A DNA stretch of 64,000 nucleotides from Klebsiella pneumoniae (GTDB taxonomy: Bacteria > Pseudomonadota > Gammaproteobacteria > Pseudomonadales > UBA5518), in NCBI GenBank assembly GCA_945862145.1, contig CAMAXE010000003.1, positions 100,139 through 164,138 of the forward strand, given 5' to 3'. Numbering within the stretch: position 1 is the first letter of the stretch; every line of letters starts with the position of its first letter. Below are positions 9,371 through 20,704 of the stretch, piece by piece. A model generated the notes under the pieces. It ran no database searches, was not told the origin of the DNA, and saw nothing but the letters and a program-made list of their open reading frames with translations. The position numbers and the translations under genes are program-made.

Positions 9371-9455
9371 AGCCGCTCTTGTCGATTAGCCGCGCCTTGT
9401 CGATTAGCCGCGCTTTTCGATTAGCCGCGCTTTTCGATTAGCCGCGCTTGTCAAT
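9371..9455. repeat. 17-bp tandem array duplicating the 3' end of gltA, five copies
   Basis: Five units of 16-18 bp (9371-9387, 9388-9405, 9406-9422, 9423-9439, 9440-9455) share the core AGCCGCGCTTTTCGATT. Read on the minus strand, the first unit contains the last gltA codons and stop; each later unit repeats the AAGCGCGGCTAA-like end, so successive stop codons are stacked downstream. The array fills the convergent phoU/gltA gap. Confidence 0.88.
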
Positions 9456-10730
9456 AGCGGCGAAATCGCGCTGCGGTGCGCCGGTGTAGAGCTGCCGCGG
9501 ACGGCCGATCTTGTAGCTGGCGCTGATCATCTCGTGCCAGTGCGCGATCCAGCCGATGGTACGCCCGGTGGCGAAGATCACGGTGTACATCTGCTTGGGT
9601 ATGCCGATCGCCTTCAGGATGATTCCCGAGTAGAAATCGACGTTCGGGTAGAGTTTCTTCTGTATGAAGTACTCGTCCTCGGTGGCTATGCGCTCGAGTG
9701 CCTTGGCGATCCTGAGCAGCGGATCGTTTTCCAGGCCCAACTCTGAAAGCACTTCGTCGCAGGTCTGTTTCATGACCTTGGCGCGCGGATCGAAGTTCTT
9801 GTAAACGCGGTGCCCGAAGCCCATCAGGCGGAAGGGGTCGTTCTTGTCCTTGGCGCGGGCAATGTACTCCGGGATGCGCGACTCATCGCCGATTTCCTCG
9901 AGCATATCGAGCACGGCCTCGTTGGCGCCGCCGTGGGCGGGGCCCCACAGTGCTGCGATGCCCGCCGCGATGCAGGCGAAGGGATTGGCGCCGGTGGAGC
10001 CAGTCAGGCGCACGGCCGAGGTGGAGGCGTTCTGTTCGTGGTCGGCGTGCAGCAAGAAGATGCGGTCCATCGCCTTGGCGAGCACCGGGTTCACCTTGGT
10101 CGTCTCGCAGGGGTTGCCGAACATCATGTGGAGGAAATTCGACGCGTAGTCGAGCGAATTGTCCGGATACATGAAAGGCATGCCGATCGAGTACTTGTAG
10201 CTCATCGCCGCAAGGGTTGGCATCTTGGCGATCAGCCGGAATGCCGCGACCTCGCGATGGGCCTCGTCGGTGATGTTGAGCGCATCGTGGTAGAAGGCAG
10301 ATAGCGCGCCAACCACGCCGCACATGATCGCCATCGGGTGCGCGTCACGGCGGAAGCCGCGATAGAAAAACTGCAGCTGCTCGTGGACCATCGTGTGGCG
10401 CATGACGGTGCGGACGAAATGCTGCTTTTCAGTGGCGGTGGGCAGCTCGCCGTACAGCAGCAGATAGCAGACTTCCAGGTAATCGGACTTCTCGGCCAGC
10501 TGCTCGATGGGGTAACCGCGGTGCAGCAGCACGCCCTTGTCGCCGTCGATATAGGTGATCTTGCTCTCGCAGGAGGCCGTCGACATGAAGCCCGGATCGA
10601 AGGTGAAGTAGCCCTTCCCCACGAGGCTCTGCACGTCGATGACATCGGGGCCGATGGTGCCCGCGTGTACCGGGAGCTCCAGCGTTGTCGGGTTGCCGTC
10701 TACGGTAAGGGTGGCTTTCCTGGCAGTCAT
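9438..10730 (-). CDS. gltA: Citrate synthase (type II)
   Basis: Condenses oxaloacetate and acetyl-CoA to citrate, the entry step of the TCA cycle. The 430-residue length matches the hexameric gram-negative type. Family signatures are present in order: [17 protein letters not shown] near residue 50, [15 protein letters not shown] near 265 with an active-site His, and [17 protein letters not shown] near 307 with the second active-site His and substrate Arg. The ATG at 10728-10730 has GAGGAG upstream on the minus strand. It is transcribed away from sdhCDAB, which is the usual arrangement in gammaproteobacteria, from the promoter at 10778-10805. Its final codons are the source of the downstream tandem repeats. 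Confidence 0.97.
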   Translation of the reverse strand: MTARKATLTVDGNPTTLELPVHAGTIGPDVIDVQSLVGKGYFTFDPGFMSTASCESKITYIDGDKGVLLHRGYPIEQLAEKSDYLEVCYLLLYGELPTATEKQHFVRTVMRHTMVHEQLQFFYRGFRRDAHPMAIMCGVVGALSAFYHDALNITDEAHREVAAFRLIAKMPTLAAMSYKYSIGMPFMYPDNSLDYASNFLHMMFGNPCETTKVNPVLAKAMDRIFLLHADHEQNASTSAVRLTGSTGANPFACIAAGIAALWGPAHGGANEAVLDMLEEIGDESRIPEYIARAKDKNDPFRLMGFGHRVYKNFDPRAKVMKQTCDEVLSELGLENDPLLRIAKALERIATEDEYFIQKKLYPNVDFYSGIILKAIGIPKQMYTVIFATGRTIGWIAHWHEMISASYKIGRPRQLYTGAPQRDFAAIDKRG

Positions 10731-10777
10731 AACTGAGTTACTCCTCGAACCGTGCCGGACGGCAAACAGGGCGGGAC

Positions 10778-10805
10778 TTTATCGACGCGTCGGAGGCATT
10801 GTCAA
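10778..10805 (-). promoter_or_regulatory. sigma70-type promoter for gltA
   Basis: On the minus strand TTGACA (10800-10805) and GATAAA (10778-10783) are separated by 16 bp. The -35 is a perfect consensus, and the site lies about 50-75 bp upstream of the gltA start. Confidence 0.6.
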
Positions 10806-10866
10806 ACCGCCAGTGGCCGTGCTGCGCGCGCGCGAGCGGGTGGCACGGTCGTTCAAGCAAGCGGGT

Positions 10867-10895
10867 TTGTAATCGGGGGGGCTACTTTCTATACT
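10867..10895 (+). promoter_or_regulatory. sigma70-type promoter for sdhCDAB
   Basis: TTGTAA (10867-10872) and TATACT (10890-10895) are 17 bp apart. An AGGAGG-type ribosome-binding site (10942-10947) precedes the sdhC start. Together with the gltA promoter this makes a compact divergent control region. Confidence 0.65.
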
Positions 10896-10958
10896 CACGC
10901 CCGTTTTTCGGGCAACTGCAGTTCCGTTCCCCAACCTTTTCAGGAGGCACTCGCCGCC

Positions 10959-11333
10959 ATGAGCAAACCCCGTCCCGTTAACCTTGATCTCGGCACGATC
11001 AGCCTGCCGGTGACGGCCAAGGCCTCGATCCTGCACCGGATCTCGGGCGTCTTCCTGGTCGCCGCCATCGCGGTCCTGCTGTACCTGCTCGACCTCTCGC
11101 TCGGCAGCGAAGCCAGTTTTGGCCGCGCCGCCGAGATCCTGGGGTCTCCTGTCGCGCGTCTGGTGATCTGGGTGGTGCTGGCAGGTCTGATCTACCACGC
11201 AGTGGCCGGCGTAAGACATCTTGTCATGGATCTTGGCGTCGGCGAGACCCTCGAGGGGGGTCTCCGCGGCGCCCGTGTGATCTTTGTTGTGTCTGCTGTT
11301 CTCATCATCGCTGCGGGGTTCTGGCTATGGTAA
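10959..11333 (+). CDS. sdhC: Succinate dehydrogenase cytochrome b556 subunit
   Basis: Membrane anchor subunit of complex II, 124 residues, that helps bind haem b and ubiquinone. The N-terminus RPVNLDLGTISLPVTA followed by ILHRISGVFL is the SdhC signature. Three hydrophobic helices follow (about 30-52, 70-90 and 105-124), and the haem-ligand region HAVAGVRHLVMD is near residue 82. The ATG at 10959 is chosen because a strong AGGAGG lies 12 bp upstream; the open frame reaching further upstream has no such support. The last 7 bases overlap sdhD, so the two anchors are translationally coupled. First gene of sdhCDAB. Confidence 0.95.
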   Translation: MSKPRPVNLDLGTISLPVTAKASILHRISGVFLVAAIAVLLYLLDLSLGSEASFGRAAEILGSPVARLVIWVVLAGLIYHAVAGVRHLVMDLGVGETLEGGLRGARVIFVVSAVLIIAAGFWLW

Positions 11334-11695
11334 CCACAGTTACTAGTTTTGGTCGCAGCGGCCTCTCCGACTGGCTGCTGCAGCGCTTCACGGCGGTTAT
11401 CCTGCTCACCTATACCTTGTGCGTCGGCTCTTTCCTGCTGCTGCACCCGCGGCTCAACTTTGCCACGTGGTCGGGGTTCATGGGCACCACGCCGATGAAG
11501 GTGTTCAGCCTGATGGCGCTGCTGTCCGTGGGGGCGCATGCATGGATCGGTTTGTGGTCGGTCAGCACCGATTACCTCACCGTACGTATGATCGGCAGCA
11601 AGGCCAACACCATTCGCATTCTTTTCCAGGGCGCCTACGCCCTTGTGCTTTTCGCGTACGTGGTCTGGGGTGTCCAGATCCTGTGGGGCAATTGA
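11327..11695 (+). CDS. sdhD: Succinate dehydrogenase hydrophobic anchor subunit
   Basis: Second membrane anchor of complex II, 122 residues. An N-terminal amphipathic stretch with SDWLLQRFTAVILL (residues 13-26) leads into three transmembrane helices; the Ser and Arg of this segment belong to the quinone site in characterised enzymes. The second helix contains the expected haem-ligand His near residue 70 (GAHAWIGLWSVSTDY). It starts inside the end of sdhC and is followed after 3 bp by sdhA. Confidence 0.94.
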   Translation: MVTTVTSFGRSGLSDWLLQRFTAVILLTYTLCVGSFLLLHPRLNFATWSGFMGTTPMKVFSLMALLSVGAHAWIGLWSVSTDYLTVRMIGSKANTIRILFQGAYALVLFAYVVWGVQILWGN

Positions 11696-11698
11696 GCG

Positions 11699-13471
11699 AT
11701 GTCCAAAATCCGTACCATCAGTTTTGACGGCGTCATTGTGGGCGGCGGGGGGGCCGGCATGCGCGCGGCGCTGCAACTCTCGCAGTCAGGTTACCGCACG
11801 GCGGTGATCTCCAAGGTGTTCCCGACTCGCTCCCATACCGTCTCGGCCCAGGGCGGCATCACCTGCGCCATCGCCAGTGCTGATCCCGATGACGATTGGC
11901 GCTGGCATATGTATGACACCGTCAAGGGCTCTGACTACATCGGCGACCAGGACGCGATCGAGTACATGTGTTCGGTGGGTCCCGAGGCCGTGTACGAGAT
12001 GGAGCACCTCGGGTTGCCGTTCTCGCGCACCGAGGATGGCCGGATCTACCAGCGTCCCTTCGGTGGCCAGAGCAAGAACTACGGCGAGGGCGGTCAGGCT
12101 GCGCGCACCTGCGCGGCTGCCGACCGTACCGGGCACGCGCTCCTGCACACGCTCCACCAGGCGAACCTCGCCAACAAGACCACCTTCCTGAACGAGTGGT
12201 TCGCGGTCGATCTCGTGAGCAATCAGGACGGCGTGATCGTCGGTGTTATCGCGATCTGCATCGAGACGGGGGAGACGGTGTTCGTGAAGTCGCGCGCAAC
12301 GGTCTTCGCCACCGGCGGCGCAGGGCGCATCTACGCATCCACCACCAATGCGCATATCAACACCGGCGACGGGATGGGCATGGCGCTACGCGCCGGCGTC
12401 CCGGTGCAGGACATCGAGATGTGGCAGTTCCACCCCACCGGCATCGCTGGCGCCGGCACGCTGGTCACCGAGGGCTGCCGCGGCGAGGGTGGTTATCTGC
12501 TGAACAAGAACGGCGAACGTTTCATGGAGCGCTACGCCCCTAACGCCAAGGATCTCGCCGGCCGCGACGTGGTGGCCCGCTCCATGATCAAGGAAATCAT
12601 CGAGGGCCGCGGTTGTGGGCCGGACGGCAGTTATGTGCTGCTGAAGCTCGATCACCTCGGTGAAGACGTGCTGGAGTCGCGCTTGCCCGGGATTTGCGAG
12701 CTCGCGAAGACCTTCGCCCACGTCGATCCAGCGAAGGAACCCATCCCGGTCGTCCCGACGTGTCATTACATGATGGGCGGCATTCCTACCAACATCCACG
12801 GCCAAGCGATCACCCAGGACGCCAACGGCGTCGATCACGTAGTCCCGGGGCTTTATGCCTGCGGCGAAGTGGCCTGCGTTTCGGTGCATGGCGCGAACCG
12901 CCTGGGCGGGAATTCGCTGCTGGATCTCATCGTTTTTGGTCGCGCCTCGGGGCTTTTTATCGAGAAGGCACTGCGCGAGGGCATCGACTACCGCGATGCC
13001 TCGGAGACGGACATCGACCGCGCGATGCAGCGGCTGAACCGCCTGAACACCTCGACCGAGGGAGAGGGCGTGGCGGGCCTGCGCAAGGAGCTGCAGACGA
13101 TCATGCAGAACTTCTTCGGCGTCTTCCGCAACGGTCCGCAGATGCAGCACGGCGTGAAAAGTCTGGCGGAACTGCGCCCGCGTATCGAGGGCATCCACCT
13201 GACGGACAAATCCAACGCGTTCAACACCGCGCGCCTGGAGATACTGGAGTTGCAGAACCTGCTGGAGGTGGCCGAGTCCACGGCGGTTGCCGCCGAGGCC
13301 CGCACCGAAAGCCGTGGCGCCCACGCCCGCGAGGACTACCCCGAGCGCAACGACGCCGAGTGGCTCTGCCATTCGCTGTATTTCGCCGAGGGCAAGCGGG
13401 TGGGTCGACGCAGCGTCAACTTCACGCCAAAAACCGTCGATACCTTCAAACCGAAGGCCAGGACCTACTGA
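11699..13471 (+). CDS. sdhA: Succinate dehydrogenase flavoprotein subunit
   Basis: Catalytic FAD subunit of complex II, 590 residues, oxidising succinate to fumarate. The dinucleotide fold [13 protein letters not shown] lies near residues 13-25. SHTVSAQGG near residue 44 holds the histidine that bonds FAD covalently. [20 protein letters not shown] near 242 and the downstream RYAP region form the dicarboxylate site, and [13 protein letters not shown] near 396 closes the FAD domain. The C-terminus contains the conserved [14 protein letters not shown] stretch. The assignment to SdhA rather than fumarate reductase rests on the sdhC/sdhD neighbours and the TCA context. Confidence 0.97.
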   Translation: MSKIRTISFDGVIVGGGGAGMRAALQLSQSGYRTAVISKVFPTRSHTVSAQGGITCAIASADPDDDWRWHMYDTVKGSDYIGDQDAIEYMCSVGPEAVYEMEHLGLPFSRTEDGRIYQRPFGGQSKNYGEGGQAARTCAAADRTGHALLHTLHQANLANKTTFLNEWFAVDLVSNQDGVIVGVIAICIETGETVFVKSRATVFATGGAGRIYASTTNAHINTGDGMGMALRAGVPVQDIEMWQFHPTGIAGAGTLVTEGCRGEGGYLLNKNGERFMERYAPNAKDLAGRDVVARSMIKEIIEGRGCGPDGSYVLLKLDHLGEDVLESRLPGICELAKTFAHVDPAKEPIPVVPTCHYMMGGIPTNIHGQAITQDANGVDHVVPGLYACGEVACVSVHGANRLGGNSLLDLIVFGRASGLFIEKALREGIDYRDASETDIDRAMQRLNRLNTSTEGEGVAGLRKELQTIMQNFFGVFRNGPQMQHGVKSLAELRPRIEGIHLTDKSNAFNTARLEILELQNLLEVAESTAVAAEARTESRGAHAREDYPERNDAEWLCHSLYFAEGKRVGRRSVNFTPKTVDTFKPKARTY

Positions 13472-13478
13472 GCGGGGC

Positions 13479-14189
13479 ATGTCCATGTTGCAAGTCAGTG
13501 TGTATCGCTACAACCCCGAGACCGACAACAAGCCCTGGATGCAGGACGTCGCGGTGGATACCGGCGGCAAGGACCTCATGGTCCTCGACGTTCTGGAGCT
13601 GCTGAAGGCCCAGGATCCATCGCTCACCTATCGCCGCTCCTGCCGCGAGGGGGTGTGTGGCTCCGACGGCATGAATATGAACGGCAAGAATGGACTCGGC
13701 TGCATCACGCCGCTGTCGAAGACCGTGAAGAAGGATCGGCTGGTGCTGCGGCCGCTGCCCGGGTTGCCGGTGATCCGTGACCTGGTCGTCGACATGTCGA
13801 TGTTCTACCAGCAGTACGAGAAAGTTAAGCCCTGGCTGATCAACGACCAGCCGGCACCCGCGATCGAGCGTCTGCAGACTCCCGAGGAGCGCGCCAAGCT
13901 CGACGGCCTGTATGAGTGCGTGCTGTGTGCCTGCTGCTCCACGGCCTGCCCCTCGTTCTGGTGGAACCCGGACCGGTTTATCGGCCCCTCGGGCCTGCTC
14001 CAGTCCTACCGTTTTCTCGCCGACAGCCGCGACACGGCCACGGCCGAGCGTTTGGCCGATCTCGATGATCCCTACAGCGTGTTCCGCTGCCACGGCATCC
14101 AGAACTGTGTGCAGGTCTGCCCCAAGGGTCTTAACCCGACGCAGGCTATCGGCCACATCCGCAACATGCTCCTCGAGCGGGGCACCTGA
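13479..14189 (+). CDS. sdhB: Succinate dehydrogenase iron-sulfur subunit
   Basis: Electron-transfer subunit of complex II, 236 residues. Three cluster motifs are intact: CREGVCGSDGMNMNGKNGLGC near residue 53 for [2Fe-2S], CVLCACCSTACP near 147 for [4Fe-4S], and CHGIQNCVQVCPKG near 205 for [3Fe-4S]. The ATG at 13479 is used; an ATG two codons later (13485) is equally possible. The open frame extends upstream into sdhA but has no family similarity there. A perfect hairpin 17 bp downstream may end or attenuate the sdh transcript. Confidence 0.96.
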   Translation: MSMLQVSVYRYNPETDNKPWMQDVAVDTGGKDLMVLDVLELLKAQDPSLTYRRSCREGVCGSDGMNMNGKNGLGCITPLSKTVKKDRLVLRPLPGLPVIRDLVVDMSMFYQQYEKVKPWLINDQPAPAIERLQTPEERAKLDGLYECVLCACCSTACPSFWWNPDRFIGPSGLLQSYRFLADSRDTATAERLADLDDPYSVFRCHGIQNCVQVCPKGLNPTQAIGHIRNMLLERGT

Positions 14190-14206
14190 GACCAGACCGC
14201 CATGCA

Positions 14207-14230
14207 TCCGGGGCGCTTCGGCGCCCCGGA
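14207..14230 (+). terminator. Perfect 10-bp hairpin with UUCG loop after sdhB
   Basis: TCCGGGGCGC, loop TTCG, GCGCCCCGGA. The stem is perfect and the tetraloop is unusually stable. No T-tract follows, so it may act as an attenuator or RNA 3' end-protector rather than a full rho-independent terminator. The 147 bp to sucA hold no gene. Confidence 0.6.
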
Positions 14231-14377
14231 TCCGCCCCCCGCGCCTGCCTTGTGCTGCCGCTAATCCTCACACTGATACGCATTCGTAGTGCGCCTGCGG
14301 GCAAGCGGGTCTAGAATTCGCGCGGTCGCGCCGTTGTTCGGCGGCCGTGCGTTTTCAGGGAAGCGAGGCAGGGATAC

Positions 14378-17227
14378 ATGCAGCAAGGCATCATGGAGTT
14401 GCTGTGGCGCAGCTCGCATATTTCCGGCGGTAACGCCGTGTATGTAGAGGCCCTCTACGAGGCCTATCTGCGCGATCCCAACGCGATCCCCGCCGAGTGG
14501 CGAGACTACTTTGACCGCCTGCCGCAGGTGAACGGCACTCACGTCGATATCCCGCACTCCACCGTGCAGGAGCACTTCGCTCTTCTCGGTCGCCAGAAGC
14601 AGCGACCGCCGGCCGCCAGCAGCGGTGTCAGCACCGAGTACGAGCGCAAGCAGGTCCGGGTGGTGCAACTGGTCTCCGCCTACCGCCAGCGCGGGCACCA
14701 GAAAGCGCGTCTCGATCCCCTTGGCCTGCAGCAAAGAGAGCGGGTTCCCGACCTCGAACTCAGCTACTACCAGTTGTCCGAGGCGGATTTCGACACCCTG
14801 TTCCAGACCGGTTCGCTACTGATTGGCAAGGCCGAGGCCACGCTGCGTGAGATCGTCGACGCTCTGGAGCGCACCTATAGCCGCACTATCGGTGCCGAAT
14901 TCGGCCATATCGTGTCCACCGAAGAGCGCACCTGGATCGCCGCCCGCATGGAGGGAGTTCGCGGCGAACCGCAATACGATGCCGCCGTGAAGCGGCTCCT
15001 GCTCGAGCGCCTGAGCGCCGCCGAAGGTCTGGAGCAGTTCCTGGCAGCCCGCTACCCGGGCGCCAAGCGCTTTGGCCTCGAGGGTGGCGAGAGTCTGATT
15101 CCGATGATGGACGAACTGGTCCAGCGCGGTGGCGGCTACGGGGCAAAGGAGATTGTCGTTGGCATGGCGCACCGCGGGCGACTCGCCGTACTGGTGAACA
15201 TCTTCGGCAAGAACCCGGCAGACCTCTTTGACGAGTTCGAGGGCAAGGTGACCTACCCGGGTTCGGGTGACGTGAAGTACCACCAGGGCTTCTCGTCGAA
15301 CCTGATGACCCCGGGCGGCGAGATGCACATCGCACTTGCCTTCAACCCCTCGCACCTCGAGATCGTGGCCCCCGTTGTCGAGGGTTCGGTCCGCGCGCGT
15401 CAGGATCGCCGCCGCAACGACACCGGCGAGCAGGTGATCCCCATCATCATCCACGGCGACGCCGCGTTTGCCGGTCAGGGCGTGGTGATGGAGACCTTCC
15501 AGATGTCGCAGACGCGCGGCTTCTGCACCGGTGGCACCGTGCATATCGTGATCAACAATCAGGTGGGCTTTACCACCAGCCGTCGCGATGACGCCCGTTC
15601 CACCGAGTACTGCACCGATGTCGCCAAGATGGTGCAGGCGCCGATCTTCCACGTAAACGGTGATGATCCCGAGGCCGTGCTCTTCGTGACGCAGATGGCC
15701 ATGGACTACCGGCAGCAGTTCCGCCGCGATGTGGTGATAGACCTCGTGTGCTACCGGCGCCGCGGTCACAACGAGGCCGACGAACCCGCCAGCACCCAGC
15801 CGCTCATGTACCAGAAAATCCGCAGCCACCCGACCACGCGCACGATCTACGCCGAGCGCCTGCTGCGCGAGGGCGTGCTGACGGCAGAGGAAGACAAGGC
15901 CCAGGTTGACGGCTACCGCCGGGCGCTGGATGCCGGCCAGCAGGTCGCGCGGAATGTCGTATCCCAGCCCAATACCTTGCTCTACGTTGACTGGAGACCG
16001 TACCTGGGCCATTCCAGCACGCTGCAGGGCGACACGCGACTCGAACTCTCGCGCCTGAAGGAGATCGGGGCCTCGATGTGCCGGGTGCCAGACGGCTTTC
16101 CGCTGCAGCGCCAGGTGCAGAAGATCTACGAGGACCGCCGCCTGATGGCCGCGGCGGCAACGCCGGTCAACTGGGGCTTCGCCGAGTTGCTGGCCTACGC
16201 CACGCTGCTGGAGGAAGGTCACCCCGTGCGCCTCACGGGGCAGGATGTCGGGCGGGGTACCTTCTCGCACCGCCATGCCGTGCTGCACAGCCAGAAAGAT
16301 GGCAACGTCTACGTCCCGTTGCAGAACCTGCACGCCGACCAGCCGCGCTTCCACATCTTCGACTCGCTGCTCTCGGAGCTTGCGGTACTCGGCTTCGAAT
16401 ACGGCTACGCCACCACCAAGCCCAACGCCCTGATCATCTGGGAGGCGCAGTTCGGCGATTTCGCCAACGGTGCACAGATCGTCATTGACCAGTTCATCAC
16501 CAGCGGCGAGATCAAGTGGGCGCGCCTGTGCGGTCTTACGCTGCTGTTGCCGCACGGCTACGAAGGGCAGGGCCCGGAACACTCCTCGGCACGCCTGGAG
16601 CGTTTCCTGCAGCTCTGCGCCGAGCACAACATCCAGGTCTGCGTGCCGACCACGCCGGCGCAGATCTACCACCTGCTGCGCCGTCAGGTCGTACGACCGC
16701 TGCGCAAGCCGCTGATCGTGTTTACCCCCAAAAGCTTGCTGCGCCACAAGGATGCCGTGTCCAATCTGGAGGAACTCGCCAACGGTGGCTTCCGCCACGT
16801 GATAGGCGAGATCGACGCCCGCGACAGTGACCGCGTGACCCGCGTCGTGCTCTGCAGCGGCAAGGTCTATTACGAGCTCCGCGACATGCGCAACGATGCC
16901 GGTCTCGACCACGTAGCCATCCTGCGTCTCGAGCAGATCTACCCGTTTCCGCAGCAGGAGCTCGAGGCACTGATTGCTGGTTACCGCAACCTCCTCGAGG
17001 TCACGTGGTGCCAGGAAGAGCCGCAGAATCAGGGCGTCTGGTTCTCGAGCCAGCACCGGATGCGGCAGGTGGTGCGCAACCACAATCGCGACCTCTATCT
17101 GGAATACGCGGGGCGGGACTCCTCCGCCGCGCCAGCGGCCGGCTACAACGCGCTGCACAACGCGCAGCAGCAGAAGCTCCTGCGCGCCGCACTGGGCATC
17201 GGCGAGCCCGCCTGGCCGAATACCTGA
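14378..17227 (+). CDS. sucA: 2-oxoglutarate dehydrogenase E1 component
   Basis: Thiamine-diphosphate decarboxylase of the 2-oxoglutarate dehydrogenase complex, 949 residues (E. coli 933). The N-terminal E2-docking peptide (ELLWRSSHISGGNAVYVEAL) and AIPAEWRDYFDRLP are typical. The catalytic core shows GMAHRGRLAVLVNI near residue 263 and the ThDP motif beginning GDAAFAGQG near 360 and continuing to the conserved NNQVGFTTS. The C-terminal half carries GQDVGRGTFSHRHAVLH near 623 and HGYEGQGPEHSSARLERFLQ near 728. The ATG at 14378 is chosen for its match to the family N-terminus. It heads sucA-sucB-lpd; sucB follows after 27 bp. Confidence 0.97.
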   Translation: MQQGIMELLWRSSHISGGNAVYVEALYEAYLRDPNAIPAEWRDYFDRLPQVNGTHVDIPHSTVQEHFALLGRQKQRPPAASSGVSTEYERKQVRVVQLVSAYRQRGHQKARLDPLGLQQRERVPDLELSYYQLSEADFDTLFQTGSLLIGKAEATLREIVDALERTYSRTIGAEFGHIVSTEERTWIAARMEGVRGEPQYDAAVKRLLLERLSAAEGLEQFLAARYPGAKRFGLEGGESLIPMMDELVQRGGGYGAKEIVVGMAHRGRLAVLVNIFGKNPADLFDEFEGKVTYPGSGDVKYHQGFSSNLMTPGGEMHIALAFNPSHLEIVAPVVEGSVRARQDRRRNDTGEQVIPIIIHGDAAFAGQGVVMETFQMSQTRGFCTGGTVHIVINNQVGFTTSRRDDARSTEYCTDVAKMVQAPIFHVNGDDPEAVLFVTQMAMDYRQQFRRDVVIDLVCYRRRGHNEADEPASTQPLMYQKIRSHPTTRTIYAERLLREGVLTAEEDKAQVDGYRRALDAGQQVARNVVSQPNTLLYVDWRPYLGHSSTLQGDTRLELSRLKEIGASMCRVPDGFPLQRQVQKIYEDRRLMAAAATPVNWGFAELLAYATLLEEGHPVRLTGQDVGRGTFSHRHAVLHSQKDGNVYVPLQNLHADQPRFHIFDSLLSELAVLGFEYGYATTKPNALIIWEAQFGDFANGAQIVIDQFITSGEIKWARLCGLTLLLPHGYEGQGPEHSSARLERFLQLCAEHNIQVCVPTTPAQIYHLLRRQVVRPLRKPLIVFTPKSLLRHKDAVSNLEELANGGFRHVIGEIDARDSDRVTRVVLCSGKVYYELRDMRNDAGLDHVAILRLEQIYPFPQQELEALIAGYRNLLEVTWCQEEPQNQGVWFSSQHRMRQVVRNHNRDLYLEYAGRDSSAAPAAGYNALHNAQQQKLLRAALGIGEPAWPNT

Positions 17228-17254
17228 ACGAAGGACTGCATCCGAGGACACAGA

Positions 17255-18493
17255 ATGATTATCGATATCAAGGCGCCACAGTTTCCCGAGTCCATTGCCG
17301 ATGGCACTGTCGCCACGTGGCACAAGCGCCCGGGCGATGCCTGCCGGCGTGATGAGGTGCTCGTGGACGTCGAGACCGACAAGGTGGTGATGGAAGTGCT
17401 GGCGCCCGATGACGGCAGCCTTAGCGACATACTGGTGGATGTGGGGGCCACGGTGAACAGTCAGCAGCTGATCGCCCACTACGCTGTGGGCACAGTGACG
17501 GCCCCGGTTACCGTGGCCGGCACGGGCGTCGCAACGGCTGATGTTTCGCCCGCGGCTGCGGACTCTGCGCCCAGTCCCGCTGCCCGCCAGCTTGCCACCG
17601 AGCATGGTATCGATCCCTCGAGCGTGAGGGGCAGCGGCAAGGGTGGCCGTGTCACCAAGGAGGACGTAGTCGCTCACCTGAGCCGAGTGGCTGCAACGCC
17701 TGCGGCCACAGTGGTCACTGGTGCGCCGTCGCCGTCCCCGTCGATGCCATCAACGCCTGCCGCCGCGCTGGCTGCACGGCCCGCGGGCAACCGGCCGGAG
17801 CGCCGTGTGCCCATGACACGCCTGCGTGCCCGGGTGGCAGAGCGCCTGCTCGATGCCTCGCGCAACACCGCCATGCTCACCACCTTCAACGAGGTGAACA
17901 TGCAGCCGGTGATGGATCTGCGCGCCAAATTCAAGGACAGCTTCGAGAAGCGCCACAACGGCACGCGGCTCGGGTTCATGGGTTTCTTCGTGCGCGCGAG
18001 CGTCGAGGCACTCAAGCGCTACCCCGTGGTGAACGCCTCGATCGACGGCAACGATGTCGTCTATCACGGCTACCAGGACATCGGCGTGGCGGTTTCCAGC
18101 GAGCGCGGGCTCGTGGTGCCGGTGCTCCGCGATGCCGACACCATGAGCATCGCCGACGTGGAGCAGAAGATCCGCGAATACGGCATCAAGGCAAAGGACG
18201 GCAAGCTGAGCATTGAGGACATGCTCGGCGGAACCTTCACCATCACCAACGGCGGCGTTTTCGGGTCGCTGATGTCCACGCCCATCCTGAATCCGCCGCA
18301 GACGGGCATCCTCGGGATGCACAAGATCCAGGATCGTCCGGTGGTCGAGAGCGGACAGATCGTGATCCGGCCAATGATGTACCTCGCGCTTTCCTATGAT
18401 CACCGCCTGATCGACGGCAAGGATGCGGTGCAGTTTCTGGTGGCGGTGAAAGACATGATCGAGGATCCGGCGCGTATCCTGCTGGATGTCTGA
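17255..18493 (+). CDS. sucB: Dihydrolipoyl succinyltransferase E2 of 2-oxoglutarate dehydrogenase
   Basis: Core acyltransferase of the complex, 412 residues. A single N-terminal lipoyl domain has the modified lysine in ETDKVVMEV near residue 43. An Ala/Pro-rich linker leads to the peripheral-subunit-binding domain ([31 protein letters not shown] in two parts, about residues 108-138), then a second flexible linker. The C-terminal catalytic domain ends with the active-site [16 protein letters not shown] near residue 380. One lipoyl domain and the sucA/lpd neighbours indicate the succinyl rather than acetyl form. Confidence 0.96.
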   Translation: MIIDIKAPQFPESIADGTVATWHKRPGDACRRDEVLVDVETDKVVMEVLAPDDGSLSDILVDVGATVNSQQLIAHYAVGTVTAPVTVAGTGVATADVSPAAADSAPSPAARQLATEHGIDPSSVRGSGKGGRVTKEDVVAHLSRVAATPAATVVTGAPSPSPSMPSTPAAALAARPAGNRPERRVPMTRLRARVAERLLDASRNTAMLTTFNEVNMQPVMDLRAKFKDSFEKRHNGTRLGFMGFFVRASVEALKRYPVVNASIDGNDVVYHGYQDIGVAVSSERGLVVPVLRDADTMSIADVEQKIREYGIKAKDGKLSIEDMLGGTFTITNGGVFGSLMSTPILNPPQTGILGMHKIQDRPVVESGQIVIRPMMYLALSYDHRLIDGKDAVQFLVAVKDMIEDPARILLDV

Positions 18494-18540
18494 TGCGCGG
18501 CTTCGCTGCCGCGGGAATTCACCGAGTGCGAGAGGGGTAG

Positions 18541-19986
<1,446 letters not shown>

Positions 19987-20191
19987 GTCGCGGCGCGCGG
20001 ATGTGCCGGGTCGCTGCCTGCGTTTGAGGTGGTCCTCTAGGGGCACTGAATGTGCCGCAGGGCTGGCGGAGCGGGGCGGGCAGCGTGTTGGGGGAGCAAT
20101 TCCGGCATCTGCTCTGCTATTCTCATCGGAGAGCCTGCACCCATGCCGGGCAGCGGGCCCTCGAAACCGATTTTTACCATGGAGATTCACG

Positions 20192-20689
20192 ATGCGTGTC
20201 GTTACCAAGAAGATTGCTCTTGCCTGTGCTGCGATGTCGCTCACCCTGCTTGCAGGTTGCGCCTGCCAGCCCGAAGAAGCACCGGCCCCGGTAGCTGAGC
20301 CCGTTGCCGCGGCCCCCGCCGAAGCGCCTGCACCTGCTCCCGAAACCATCACGCTGAGCGGTGACGCCCTGTTTGACTTTGACAAGTCGAACCTGCGCCC
20401 CGATGCGGTGGCGGCTCTGGACACCACAGTGCAGAAGTACAAGGGTTCAAAGCTGAACTCGATGACCATCGTGGGTCACACCGACAGCAAAGGCAGCGAC
20501 CCCTACAACCAGGGCCTTTCCGAGCGTCGTGCTGACTCGGTGCGCGATTACCTGATCTCGCAGGGCCTTGAGGGTTCGAAGATCTCGACCTCAGGGCGTG
20601 GCGAGTCCGACCCCGCGGCGTCCAACGATACCGCAGACGGTCGTCAGCAAAACCGTCGCGTTGCGATCACCGCTCAACTCGAGCGCTGA
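20192..20689 (+). CDS. OmpA-family outer-membrane lipoprotein
   Basis: Exported lipoprotein of 165 residues. Residues 1-22 form a signal peptide ending in the lipobox LLAGC, so Cys22 would be lipidated. An Ala/Pro-rich linker (about 25-58) follows, likely extended in the periplasm. The C-terminal OmpA-like peptidoglycan-binding domain (about 60-160) has LFDFDKSNLRPDAV, the VGHTDSKGSDPYNQGLSERR core and GRGESDP, with the Asp and Arg that bind diaminopimelate. The ATG at 20192 follows GGAG by 8 bases; longer open reading upstream has no signal peptide. It lies between the 2-oxoglutarate dehydrogenase and succinyl-CoA synthetase genes without a functional link. It is shorter than full OmpA and Pal-like in layout, but tol genes are absent here. 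Confidence 0.88.
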   Translation: MRVVTKKIALACAAMSLTLLAGCACQPEEAPAPVAEPVAAAPAEAPAPAPETITLSGDALFDFDKSNLRPDAVAALDTTVQKYKGSKLNSMTIVGHTDSKGSDPYNQGLSERRADSVRDYLISQGLEGSKISTSGRGESDPAASNDTADGRQQNRRVAITAQLER

Positions 20690-20704
20690 AGTACCTGCCT
20701 TGCC

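Noticed and set aside
3869..9455. Tandem repeats considered as CRISPR arrays
   Set aside because: Units are 16-18 bp, directly adjacent, with no unique spacers and no cas genes.
14816..17677. Very long minus-strand open frame (953 codons) opposite sucA and sucB
   Set aside because: It mirrors strongly conserved sucA/sucB coding sequence; its translation has no domain pattern and is caused by high GC codon bias.
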